This document shows positions 44,101 to 52,378 of a stretch of 64,000 nucleotides of DNA, in pieces. The stretch is from DATFVA01 sp963811905 (GTDB lineage: Bacteria > Bacteroidota > Ignavibacteria > Ignavibacteriales > Ignavibacteriaceae), in the NCBI GenBank assembly GCA_963811905.1, contig CAWETK010000017.1, positions 62,001 through 126,000 on the forward strand, read 5' to 3'. Both the position numbers and the translations under genes were made by a program. Every line of letters starts with the position of its first letter. Position 1 is the first letter of the stretch. The notes under the pieces are model-generated. The model was not told the DNA's origin. It ran no database searches and was given only the letters and a program-made list of their open reading frames with translations.

Positions 44101-46901
44101 GCATCTCTGAAGAAAATCCTTTAGTCAACGATACTGTGCAGGTTAAAGCACTCATTCATAATCTGGGAGTTACATTTCCCGGGGATACAATTAATGTAGA
44201 AATTTCGGCCGAATCAGCAGATACTTCCTATTCGATTTCCACAGTTCAGCTTCCAAGTTTCGGGGAACTTGATTCAGTAATTGTCGATTGGATTCCGCTT
44301 AAGGCATCCCTATATAGTATTAAGGTTAAAGTAAATGAATCAGATCCTATCCCGGAAAATGATCATTCCGATAATATAGCTGCAAACTCGTTTGCTGTTT
44401 ATAGTATCAGCGAGGCAAATATATTACAACCTCAAGATGGATTTAATTCATCCGATCATACAATCAAATTTAAAGTAGTTGATATTGGGGATTACATCGG
44501 ATTAAATCTCACATATACAATTGAAGTGGATACTGGATTGAGCTTTAATTCACCTGTTTTAAGAACAGGTGAACTATCTCCCAGCGACGGTATACTAAGC
44601 TGGACTACTCCCCAACTATCCCCAGGAGTCTACTTTTGGCGGATAAAGATTTTTGATGGTGTCAAATATGGACCATGGTCCAGAATTAGAACATTCTCTA
44701 TTATATCTGAAACCAAATCCGGTTTTTATGCTTTTGAGAATGGACTAAAGATGTTTGATACTTATAATATGAATTACTCTGATGGTACTTTAAAATTAAA
44801 TACATCAATCTTACCACCAAGACCATACCATGAGACATTAATGAGGGACATACCACTGAATGATCCCGTTTTAGATACAGTTGATTTGACAACGATAACA
44901 ACTGATGGAACATATATGTATTTTGGAAATATATGGTATTACTCTCTTGGTTCAAATCCTCTCGGTAAATCAAAAATTTATAAGGTGGGTACTGGTTATA
45001 ACGGGACGGTGGAAGGCCAGTTCTATGGCGAAGTTCCTAATTTCTTTGCAAGAATCGCAAACAGCATAACCTACTTCAGCGATGGGTATCTTTACATAGC
45101 TCAGCATGATCCATATCATCTACTCAGACTGGACCCTTCGACGGGTGACACGTTAAGAGTAAATATTCCTGATGGATTATTGGATTACCAGCACGGCCGT
45201 CCTGTAACAGGTTCATTCTATATTTCAGCAGATAGTCAATACGTTTATAATTTAAGTCTCTATGATACTCTTGGGAACAAGAGGTATGTCCTGAGAACTT
45301 TCGATCCTGCGAATAACTGGAACCTTGCACGCCCTGATATAGAACTATTGAGTTCAAGTTATGTTGGTTTCACCAATTTCTTTGTTGCTGATGGTTATCT
45401 TTATCCCTCTGAAGATGAATTTCATAACATTATGAGAAGGATTAGGATTTCAGACGGCTACTTTGAAGACGAATGGGATGTATACAGACCCTGGAGAAGT
45501 TATTATGGCTGGTGTTATGACTGGACACACGATGTTGTGGTAGGATCGGTCTTCGACCAATATCGGTGGGGGTTTAGCCCAATGTTTTCACGATTCCGGG
45601 GAAAGTATGTTGACGCTAATGGGTCATTCACAACGCAGGATATCGGACCCGCTTCAAAATGGAATATTCTGAATTATAATCTTCAGCAGAATGCTTCAGG
45701 TTCATACGCAAATATGCTTTTAGGATTAAATAGTAATACTAAAAACTATGATACACTGGGAGTAAATATTCCTGATAATTATTCTTTGGAGAGTATTTCT
45801 CCCTCTAAATACAAATATTTAAGAATGTTTTTCAGAATGACCGACTCTACTTTTAATACTACTAATCCCATGCAATTTAATGATCTGAATCTCGATTATG
45901 ACGGGTTGCCCGAGCTTATGGTGACGAAAAAAGATATAACGGTTACTCCTGATTCAATACTACAGGGATTAAGTACAACTATGCATTTTCAGGTAAAAAA
46001 CATTGGATTTGTTACGGCTGATAGTGTGGTCCTTGATTTCTATTTCAATGGTTCGGACAGTGTTTTTTTTAATTCTGTAGTCAGTGTTAAACCTGATAGT
46101 ACTGTTCCAGTTCAATATAATTTTTCAAGTACACCTTTTATATTCGATAATAATATTAAGGCTATGGTTTCTTATCCGAAATCAGAATATTTCACATTTA
46201 ACAATATTACTGATCATAATTTTTATATCGTACGCGATTCAACAAACCCGGTATTTAATATTACCTTTGATGGCAAGGAAATTATTGACGGGGACCTTGT
46301 TTCATCCAAACCAGAAGTTGTAATAACTTTGAAAGATAATAGTCCTTTACCGTTGGATACAAGCTATTTCACTTTGATTCATACTGACAAGGATTCAGTT
46401 AAAATACTGCATTTTAATGATCCGGAAATAGACTATAGTTATACGGGTTACCCCAATTCAGAATCAAAGATTGTCTGGCATCCTAAATTTAAAGAAGGTG
46501 ATCATACTCTGGAGGTATTAGCTAAAGATGCCTCGGGGAATTTCTTCGATTCAACTTCTTATCGTATCAGGTTTGATGTTGTCACAGAATATGATCTGAG
46601 AGATGTATACAATTACCCTAATCCATTCAAGGAAGGGACGTATTTTACATTTAAAGTCACAGGTGATAAATTACCTGATGAATTATATGTAAAAATATAT
46701 ACCGTGGCTGGAAGGTTAATCAGAACAATAAATATTCCTTCCTCAGCACTTGGTCAGGATATCGGGTTCAAAAAGATCTACTGGGATGGTAAGGATCAGG
46801 ATGGTGATGAAATAGCTAACGGCGTGTATTTTTATAAAATGATATATAAAGTTAAAGACGTAGTTAAAGCAGTAACACAAAAATTGGCTAAAATTAAATA
46901 A
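41172..46901 (+). CDS. Large C25-family cysteine peptidase (gingipain/PorU-like) with C-terminal type IX sorting domain
   Basis: 1909 aa from the ATG at 41172 (signal peptide ending PAQSY). A longer frame opens at 41112 but lacks a signal at its start. In order: an N-terminal PorU-like region (residues about 40-350, including GVYRLTFDQLTNSG and GDGIFNSGDYLQFVG), then a peptidase C25 domain (about 590-960) with catalytic His838 in YYGHGGG and Cys870 in SVTCYTAHFD. A CARDB-like domain (about 975-1060) follows. A beta-propeller-like middle has DGYLYIAQHDPYHLLRLDP. A second CARDB-like domain lies around residue 1590. A C-terminal FlgD/type IX sorting-like domain starts at about 1815 (YNYPNPF...GVYFYKMIYK). 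It is exported, probably to the outer surface, and could be a protease or a PorU-like sortase. It follows the Wzi gene by 91 bases. Confidence 0.88.
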   Translation: MKKIFSFFLTTLIFSNFTPAQSYKILESTNEGLKIEFNFKGVYHLKDTTIDSRVYQMVEGGELSARKHGEPWLPEYRITIAVPFNSNPILQIIQTDKTSMQNKLILPFPEEDPQFTKIKTDNFDKVIYSSNKFFPVETAEFGSGYVMRYSRLMPLLVSPYQYNPVTHELVANSRIVLKVTFNSKVSKNISIDDNLTKNYLKSAVVNYTQALQWTGKSPRNVVYGGGGYGNYWYNPNKNYFKIYIKNKGVYRLTFDQLTNSGAPIQGGVSSDALELVNEGNSIPIDINDGGDGIFNSGDYLQFVGGPPTPTQYCTANIYSTSNVYWFSYQSDTLAARYKTKNCYPQTFTRTFNTDFKTVHYEQDSLYEPLGYAPNDQRDFWFWGKATAQGGQSTGGFEVHFSGLSKRATDSVHVKLRIAMQGLTLSGLCQNNHDAEIQLTDQLIGHALWGDQKNIIFEKNLYVSADSIHIYPEGNVLDVFVRGNTCESSDEIRVNWFDLQYWRDSETFGNHYEFINPPGISGINRYWLTFWNEDNMKIYVPGRNQILINPELRNDQWNSALFVDTVNQKTEYYCVADNYFLLPDSIREDTPSDLRNPDNGADYIIITHPDFMDAAQRLKSLREQQYPDSEISIPRIKIVDVNQIYDEFSYGMLNPQSLRDFVQYAFVNWHSPAPVYVVLFGDMSHDYRHLLTGSRPNFIPSLPYFVGTYGKSPSDNLIVDVAGNDLAPDLAIGRMSCETPAEAGILMDKLENYPADIGKAWKQDVMLASSGLSADDELHFHFNARSDTLANHYLIPNGIHPSRVFNFPSNHEDSLYIGGGPKIRQEFDEGVVIGNYYGHGGGYQWDLIFTTDDIALLQNDGRLPVILSVTCYTAHFDDQDVFGEIFNKAPGKGSVGFFGNTVLTYWPIGAIIDEKIFKQIFTYRNYTIGKALMDAKNDVGGGGYYGEQITLLTYLGDPGMTLALPDKPDFAINPSDISISEENPLVNDTVQVKALIHNLGVTFPGDTINVEISAESADTSYSISTVQLPSFGELDSVIVDWIPLKASLYSIKVKVNESDPIPENDHSDNIAANSFAVYSISEANILQPQDGFNSSDHTIKFKVVDIGDYIGLNLTYTIEVDTGLSFNSPVLRTGELSPSDGILSWTTPQLSPGVYFWRIKIFDGVKYGPWSRIRTFSIISETKSGFYAFENGLKMFDTYNMNYSDGTLKLNTSILPPRPYHETLMRDIPLNDPVLDTVDLTTITTDGTYMYFGNIWYYSLGSNPLGKSKIYKVGTGYNGTVEGQFYGEVPNFFARIANSITYFSDGYLYIAQHDPYHLLRLDPSTGDTLRVNIPDGLLDYQHGRPVTGSFYISADSQYVYNLSLYDTLGNKRYVLRTFDPANNWNLARPDIELLSSSYVGFTNFFVADGYLYPSEDEFHNIMRRIRISDGYFEDEWDVYRPWRSYYGWCYDWTHDVVVGSVFDQYRWGFSPMFSRFRGKYVDANGSFTTQDIGPASKWNILNYNLQQNASGSYANMLLGLNSNTKNYDTLGVNIPDNYSLESISPSKYKYLRMFFRMTDSTFNTTNPMQFNDLNLDYDGLPELMVTKKDITVTPDSILQGLSTTMHFQVKNIGFVTADSVVLDFYFNGSDSVFFNSVVSVKPDSTVPVQYNFSSTPFIFDNNIKAMVSYPKSEYFTFNNITDHNFYIVRDSTNPVFNITFDGKEIIDGDLVSSKPEVVITLKDNSPLPLDTSYFTLIHTDKDSVKILHFNDPEIDYSYTGYPNSESKIVWHPKFKEGDHTLEVLAKDASGNFFDSTSYRIRFDVVTEYDLRDVYNYPNPFKEGTYFTFKVTGDKLPDELYVKIYTVAGRLIRTINIPSSALGQDIGFKKIYWDGKDQDGDEIANGVYFYKMIYKVKDVVKAVTQKLAKIK

Positions 46902-46941
46902 GTTTGTACCTGAAATTCTTTAACAAAATGGTTAAAAAAAT

Positions 46942-48774
46942 ATGTGCGGAATTGTAGGATATGTCGGGGAAAAAAATTGTGTCCCGATATTAATAAACGG
47001 ATTAAAAAGACTTGAATACAGAGGGTACGATTCAGCCGGGATAGGTATTCTGAACGATGGAATTTCAAGTGTCGTGAAAAATAAAGGAAAAGTATCCCTT
47101 TTAGAAAAGAGAATTGAAAAACTTCATCTGAATGCTAACATCGGTATCGGTCATACAAGGTGGGCAACTCATGGTATACCAAATGAGATTAATGCCCATC
47201 CGCATACAAATGAATCTAATGATCTTTTTATAATCCATAATGGTATTATTGAGAATTTCAGAACTCTGAAAACTGGTCTGGAAAAGATGGGATATACCTT
47301 TATATCAGATACCGACAGCGAGGTATTTGCACATCTCATCGATAGTTTCATAAAAAAAGGATACTCACTATTTAAATCTGTTCAACTTGCTTTAGGTGAA
47401 ATCGAAGGGACTTACGGGCTTGCGGTTATTTATAAAGAGGAGCCCGATAAAATAGTGGCAGCCAGAAAAGGCTCCCCTCTTCTGGTGGGTATTGGAGATA
47501 ATGAGAACTTTATTGCTTCGGATGTCTCGGCAATTCTTGCATATACTAAACAGGTTGTCTATCTGGAGGATGGTGAAATTGTTGAGTTGTACAAAGATAA
47601 ATTCTTTGCAAGAACAATAAGCGATGTCGAAATAGAGAAAGAAATCCATGAAATAAGTATGAGTCTGGATGAAATTGATAAGGGCGGTTACCAGCATTTT
47701 ATGCTCAAGGAGATCATGGAACAGCCGGAATCCGTGCGTAATTCTATGAGAGGAAGAATTATTCTTGATAAAGGAACAGCTAAACTTGGCGGCCTCGAAC
47801 CGGTGCTTGATAAGCTATCAAAAGCAAAAAGAATTATTATCTCAGCTTGCGGCACATCGTGGCATGCGGGATTAGTGGGAGAATATATGCTCGAGGAATT
47901 CGCACGAATTCCTACTGAGGTGGAATATGCATCTGAATTCCGCTATAGAAACCCGGTGCTGAATCCGGATGATGCAATATTTTTCATTTCACAGAGCGGA
48001 GAGACAGCTGACACCCTGGCCGCAATGAAAGAGGCTAAAATAAGAGGGGCACTGGTCCTGGGAATATGTAATGTGGTAGGCAGCTCGATTGCCAGGGAAA
48101 GTGAGGCAGGGGTATATACACACGCAGGACCTGAGATAGGAGTAGCTTCAACCAAAGCGTTCACCTCACAGCTGGTTGCATTAGCATTGATTACCCTGCT
48201 TTTAGCAAGAAAAAGGAATATGAGCCTGGCCGACGGTAAATGTATTGCTGAAGAACTTCTGAGGATTCCGGATAAAATTTCAAAAATCCTTGAATTGAAT
48301 GACAGCATTGAAAAAATAGCTGAAGATTTTAAAGATTCCCGTAATTTTCTGTATTTAGGGAGAGGATTCAACTTCCCGGTTGCACTCGAGGGTGCGCTGA
48401 AACTTAAAGAAATTTCTTATATTCACGCCGAAGGATATCCTGCTGCAGAAATGAAACACGGTCCAATAGCATTAATAGATGACAATATGCCTGCTGTTTT
48501 TATAGCTCCTAAAGATACCAATTATGATAAAATATTGAGCAATATTGAAGAAGTTAAAGCCCGCAGCGGGAGGATTATTGCAATTGCCAGCGACAAGGAC
48601 GGAAATATTGATCACCTGGTAGATTATACCATAAAAATTCCAGATACAATAAGGATGCTTACACCACTTCTTACAGTTATTCCACTACAGCTTCTGGCAT
48701 ATCATATTGCAGTTAAGAAAGGTCTTAATGTAGATCAGCCGAGGAATCTGGCAAAGAGTGTGACTGTAGAGTAA
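46942..48774 (+). CDS. glmS: Glutamine-fructose-6-phosphate aminotransferase (isomerising)
   Basis: Makes glucosamine-6-phosphate from fructose-6-phosphate and glutamine, the entry to peptidoglycan and LPS amino-sugars. It is 610 aa. The N-terminal glutaminase domain starts CGIVGYVGEKNC (Cys2 nucleophile after Met removal). Two SIS domains follow, with SACGTSWHAGLVGEYML and SQSGETADTLAAM, and the C-terminal loop ends NLAKSVTVE. It has no room for a glmS ribozyme, since only 40 bases separate it from the previous gene. The methyltransferase starts 14 bases downstream. Confidence 0.97.
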   Translation: MCGIVGYVGEKNCVPILINGLKRLEYRGYDSAGIGILNDGISSVVKNKGKVSLLEKRIEKLHLNANIGIGHTRWATHGIPNEINAHPHTNESNDLFIIHNGIIENFRTLKTGLEKMGYTFISDTDSEVFAHLIDSFIKKGYSLFKSVQLALGEIEGTYGLAVIYKEEPDKIVAARKGSPLLVGIGDNENFIASDVSAILAYTKQVVYLEDGEIVELYKDKFFARTISDVEIEKEIHEISMSLDEIDKGGYQHFMLKEIMEQPESVRNSMRGRIILDKGTAKLGGLEPVLDKLSKAKRIIISACGTSWHAGLVGEYMLEEFARIPTEVEYASEFRYRNPVLNPDDAIFFISQSGETADTLAAMKEAKIRGALVLGICNVVGSSIARESEAGVYTHAGPEIGVASTKAFTSQLVALALITLLLARKRNMSLADGKCIAEELLRIPDKISKILELNDSIEKIAEDFKDSRNFLYLGRGFNFPVALEGALKLKEISYIHAEGYPAAEMKHGPIALIDDNMPAVFIAPKDTNYDKILSNIEEVKARSGRIIAIASDKDGNIDHLVDYTIKIPDTIRMLTPLLTVIPLQLLAYHIAVKKGLNVDQPRNLAKSVTVE

Positions 48775-48788
48775 CCCACGGGGATATA

Positions 48789-49532
48789 TTGATTACACAA
48801 TCAAGCAATAAAGAAATATATTCAAAACAGGAATTCAAAAGCTGGGCTGACAGGGCTAGCGGGGAATTAATTCCTGCTGAGAAATACCTGATTTCAAAAT
48901 ACCTGAAGAATCCTGGTGGGAGAGTAATTGAAGCCGGGACGGGGGGAGGAAGAATAGCTTTTAATATAGAAAGCCTGGGCTTCCCCCAAATTACTGCATT
49001 TGATTATGTTCCTGATATGATTGAAGCCGCCGAACTTAATAAACAGAGAAGGCAATCTAAGATAAAATTGCTTGTTCTTGATGCTGCAAATCTGGAATCG
49101 ATTGACAATGACAGTTTTGACTACCTTATTTACCTGCAGCAGGTAGTTTGTTTTATCCCGGATGATCTTAGAGAGCAGGCTATTAAAGAAAGTTATCGTA
49201 TTGCAAAAGATGGGGCAATATCAATATTTTCTTTTTTATTGTGGGAAGGACGAATTCTAAATACGGCGCTCAGTTACATTTTAAATACCTTGCGGTTTTT
49301 CAGGGGTGAACCGGTGAGCCTTCAGACTCTACCCTGGCTGAAGTTTAACAATAAATTCAACCGAGCCTTTTTGAAGAAAGGTCAGGCTACCAATTACTGG
49401 TTCAGGAGGGATGAAATAATTTCGTTACTTATCAGGACAGGATACACTATTTTGGAAAACAAGACTGCGGGAGAAATATTAAATTCAGATCACAGGAATT
49501 CCAAAATGCTGTATGTAGTATGTCGAAAATAG
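48789..49532 (+). CDS. Class I SAM-dependent methyltransferase
   Basis: 247 aa. The Rossmann SAM-binding domain has motif I VIEAGTGGGRIAFNIES and motif II AFDYVPDMIEAAE, with LLVLDAANL and YLIYLQQVVCFIPDD after. The substrate is unknown. Its neighbours (a GNAT-like protein and a membrane glycosyltransferase) suggest glycan or small-molecule modification, which is an inference. The start is TTG at 48789. It overlaps the following gene by 13 bases. Confidence 0.85.
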   Translation: MITQSSNKEIYSKQEFKSWADRASGELIPAEKYLISKYLKNPGGRVIEAGTGGGRIAFNIESLGFPQITAFDYVPDMIEAAELNKQRRQSKIKLLVLDAANLESIDNDSFDYLIYLQQVVCFIPDDLREQAIKESYRIAKDGAISIFSFLLWEGRILNTALSYILNTLRFFRGEPVSLQTLPWLKFNNKFNRAFLKKGQATNYWFRRDEIISLLIRTGYTILENKTAGEILNSDHRNSKMLYVVCRK

Positions 49533-50449
49533 ATAATAAGGAAATAGTCAGTTTACTGGAAGGACCTGACAGTAAAAAATGGGCTGAACGATACAAAAAC
49601 GTTTTATGGAGTGATGATATTCCATGGCTGCCTGAAAACCGACTATTAAGACCTCTGTCATTGCCCCATACAATTCAGGAGATTCATCATAAAAATGTGA
49701 AAGATCTGATTTCAAAAAGTGGTGCATTAGTTGCCTACTGGTCGGATAAATGGGACAGTACTGAATCGGCCTGGTGGTGGACTAGCTGCGATGATAAAGA
49801 ATATGGGATTGAAAAGATTGGTGATAAAAGGGGAAGAAGAGATGTTCGTAAAGGACTGCGAGAGTGCATCGTCCGAAGGCTGAACCAGGAAGATTTTGTG
49901 GATTTATCCTACCGCATATATTCGGATTCATATGATGCATATAAATATCACGATCTGAGAAATTTTACTAAGGATCAGTATCGGGAGTATATCTTTAATA
50001 AGGGTGAATACGAAGGATATGAACTTTGGGGAGCATTTGTTGGAGATATAATGGCTTCATATGCATCAGCTGTGGTTATGGACGGGGCTGTTTTATTGGA
50101 AAGCGCTAAGTCAGACCCCGGACTGCAGCAACATTGTCCTAACAATGCCTTATTTTATCGGATGACGGAGCATTATTTACGGGAACGTGGTAAACTCTAT
50201 ATTACTAACGGACCCAGAACACTTCTGCATCCTACTAAAATAAATGATATGCTGATTCGGATGGGCTACAGGAAGATTTATTGCCGACTAAATTTAGAAC
50301 TTTCCCTCGCTGCAAAGCTAATTTTATTGACAGGTGTCAGGAAATGGCACAAATATCTGGCAGTCTTCAGAAATAGATTTCCGGGTCCTTTAGCCAAACT
50401 ACAGAGTTTTTTGGCGCTGGTTGAAATCAGCCTGACATTTAAAAATTAG
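49520..50449 (+). CDS. GNAT-like (FemAB/BioF2-type) protein of unknown substrate
   Basis: 309 aa, soluble. The centre (about 110-270) resembles an acyltransferase fold, with YELWGAFVGDIMASYASAVV, VLLESAKSDPGLQQHCPNNAL and an end like INDMLIRMGYRKIY. That pattern appears in GNAT-superfamily proteins that acylate sugars. The acetyl-CoA-binding P-loop (Q/R-x-x-G-x-G/A) is not clear, so the activity is uncertain. It starts inside the methyltransferase gene, which suggests a coupled pair. Its stop is 60 bases before tRNA-Phe. Confidence 0.65.
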   Translation: MSKIDNKEIVSLLEGPDSKKWAERYKNVLWSDDIPWLPENRLLRPLSLPHTIQEIHHKNVKDLISKSGALVAYWSDKWDSTESAWWWTSCDDKEYGIEKIGDKRGRRDVRKGLRECIVRRLNQEDFVDLSYRIYSDSYDAYKYHDLRNFTKDQYREYIFNKGEYEGYELWGAFVGDIMASYASAVVMDGAVLLESAKSDPGLQQHCPNNALFYRMTEHYLRERGKLYITNGPRTLLHPTKINDMLIRMGYRKIYCRLNLELSLAAKLILLTGVRKWHKYLAVFRNRFPGPLAKLQSFLALVEISLTFKN

Positions 50450-50508
50450 ATCTATGACCATTTGAATTCATATCTAAAATTTATATTTTTGGACTTCAAT
50501 TTTTTGAA

Positions 50509-50581
50509 GGGCAGATAGCTCAGTCGGTAGAGCAAAGGACTGAAAATCCTTGTGTCGGCGGTTCGATTCCGTCTCTGCCCA
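50509..50581 (+). tRNA. tRNA-Phe (anticodon GAA)
   Basis: A complete cloverleaf of 73 nt. The acceptor stem GGGCAGA / TCTGCCC pairs perfectly, the D arm has AGCTCAGTCGGTAGAGC, the anticodon arm AGGACTGAAAATCCT carries GAA, and the T arm is CGGCGGTTCGATTCCGTC. CCA is not encoded. The 3' end (50567-50582) recurs at 52232-52247. Confidence 0.98.
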
Positions 50582-50599
50582 CGACATTTAAGGGCCTCA

Positions 50600-52057
50600 A
50601 TGATCAAGAAAATCTTAAACTATGTAGAAGAAGATAAGTTTCTTATTCTGATCCCTCTCTTAACGATTTTTACCAGATTTATAATATTCCTTTTTATTCC
50701 TAATACTTATGAAGATGCATTTATTACATTTCGTTATGCGGAAAACTTTGCGCAAGGCAACGGATTAGTTTATAATATCGGCGAGCACGTTTATGGAACG
50801 ACTGTCCCATTGTTTGCACTAATGCTCGGTGTTTTCAAGTATTTAGGTGTATCCTGTATTGTCAGCTCACTTAGCATTAATCTGATCTCTGAGGCTATTA
50901 CTTCTCTTATAGTATATAAATTATTAAAAGATTATTATAAGGGAATTCTGGCTGTGATTGTAGCCCTATTATATGCGTTTTCGCCTTCTAATATAAGCTG
51001 GGCAATTCAAGGAATGGAGACTGCGTTTTTTACCGTTTTGATAGCATTAGCATTTTTCAGCCTATACAAAAAAAAATACTTTTTAGCGATGCTTTTCGGA
51101 TTTTTATGTTCTATACTCAGGATTGACGGATTAAGTGTTCCTTTTATTATTTTCCTTTTTGTTTTCAAGGATAAGAAATTAACTGCATTCAGATACATGG
51201 CCTTGCCTTTCACATTATTCTGTTTATGGAATATATTCCTGTTCCTGTACTTTAATTCCTTTCTCCCTAATTCGATGATTGCAAAATTAATTTTATATTC
51301 CGGTCACAGTGAATCAATGCTACCTAATTTAGAATTGGTTTTTTCTAAATTCTTTTTTGCAGGATATTATTCCAGCACGATTTTAACCGTTTTATTTGTT
51401 ACAGGAATCATTGTATCGATTAGAAAGAAGCCAGCACTCTTACCGATGATTATCTGGTTTGTTATATATTACATTGCTTTAATGTTATCCAAGACGCATA
51501 TTTTCGCCTGGTACCTGATTCCTCCATTATTCGTATATATTACAATTTCCGGAATAGGAATTATATTTTTAACAGAAACCATAATTAAGCATTTCCACGT
51601 TAAAAATCTTATTGCTGTTATTTTTATAGGTGTGATATTTTTTTCCTCAATAACACTCTATTTAAAAATTAAACAGATAAAACAAGAATTTCTGTATGAA
51701 CAGGTTGTTCGAAAGAAAATCGGGAATTATTTTTATGAATATTCTCCAAAAAATTCCACAATTTTCCTCGAACCAATAGGAGTAATTGGGTACTATTCTC
51801 ACAGGTACATTTATGATGATGCCGCCCTTATTTCTCCCCAGTTCTTAAACTTAAATAGACTACCAAATATACCCGAAACACGCTACAAAAAGGTCCAGCT
51901 GGTTAAACCAGATTATCTAGTAATTAGAGATAAATATCTTGCTGAGTTTTATTCCAAAACTGCTTTGCTGTCCGAATATAAACCGATAAAGTCATTTCGA
52001 TTTAATTACAAATCGACAGATGATTTTCCTGACATAACCATTTTTCAAAAAAAATAA
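50600..52057 (+). CDS. Multi-pass membrane glycosyltransferase (GT39/DPY19-like)
   Basis: 485 aa from the ATG at 50600. The frame opens at 50552, inside tRNA-Phe, so that start is wrong. About ten hydrophobic segments follow an acidic periplasmic loop (NTYEDAFITFRYAENFAQG) that contains the ED-A/FR motif of polyprenyl-phosphate-mannose or -arabinose transferases. The C-terminal part after residue 370 is a soluble domain (FLEPIGVIGYYSHRYIYDDAA). It should use a lipid-linked sugar donor from the periplasmic side. It is unusually AT-rich even for this window and sits between tRNA-derived repeats. Confidence 0.8.
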   Translation: MIKKILNYVEEDKFLILIPLLTIFTRFIIFLFIPNTYEDAFITFRYAENFAQGNGLVYNIGEHVYGTTVPLFALMLGVFKYLGVSCIVSSLSINLISEAITSLIVYKLLKDYYKGILAVIVALLYAFSPSNISWAIQGMETAFFTVLIALAFFSLYKKKYFLAMLFGFLCSILRIDGLSVPFIIFLFVFKDKKLTAFRYMALPFTLFCLWNIFLFLYFNSFLPNSMIAKLILYSGHSESMLPNLELVFSKFFFAGYYSSTILTVLFVTGIIVSIRKKPALLPMIIWFVIYYIALMLSKTHIFAWYLIPPLFVYITISGIGIIFLTETIIKHFHVKNLIAVIFIGVIFFSSITLYLKIKQIKQEFLYEQVVRKKIGNYFYEYSPKNSTIFLEPIGVIGYYSHRYIYDDAALISPQFLNLNRLPNIPETRYKKVQLVKPDYLVIRDKYLAEFYSKTALLSEYKPIKSFRFNYKSTDDFPDITIFQKK

Positions 52058-52378
52058 TCTTAAACCCTTATATATTGCGCTCATTTAATCGAATTTACTT
52101 TATTTCGTCGATCAGTTTAATATCAACTTGAAATAAATTTGAAGCATATATTCCAGGTTTAAGCTAAGTATAGTGGATTATGATCGGTAAATACACAGAA
52201 AATCTCTTTATAATCGGTAGCAGTCCGGCATTTCCGTCTCTGCCCACAATAAAAGTCTCTGATGTCATATTTTTAAATGATGCATTTTGTATATTTGGGT
52301 ATTAAACCATGAAAATCGCCCGTCACAATAATACTTCAGTTCAAACTATCCTTAGAGTAAACCAAATCAGAGGAATTT
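52058..52378. other. Gene-free region upstream of dcp with tRNA remnant
   Basis: 321 bases with no gene I can support. It carries the tRNA-Phe 3'-end repeat (52232-52247). The dcp promoter is presumably in the last 130 bases. A Shine-Dalgarno-like AGAGGAA precedes the dcp ATG. Confidence 0.6.
52214..52247 (+). repeat. tRNA-Phe-derived partial repeat (possible attachment-site duplicate)
   Basis: TTCCGTCTCTGCCCAC (52232-52247) is identical over 16 bases to the tRNA-Phe 3' end at 50567-50582. A TCGGTAG word from the D arm precedes it at 52214-52220. The middle of the tRNA is missing, so this is not a functional tRNA. With the complete tRNA it brackets the glycosyltransferase gene at 50600-52057, the layout expected after site-specific insertion at a tRNA 3' end. 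Confidence 0.75.

Noticed and set aside
46902..46941. glmS ribozyme
   Set aside because: Only 40 bases lie before glmS, too short for the ribozyme core, and they are AT-rich without the expected structure.
50552..50599. Extended N-terminus of the glycosyltransferase inside tRNA-Phe
   Set aside because: It would translate tRNA sequence. The ATG at 50600 gives a normal start.
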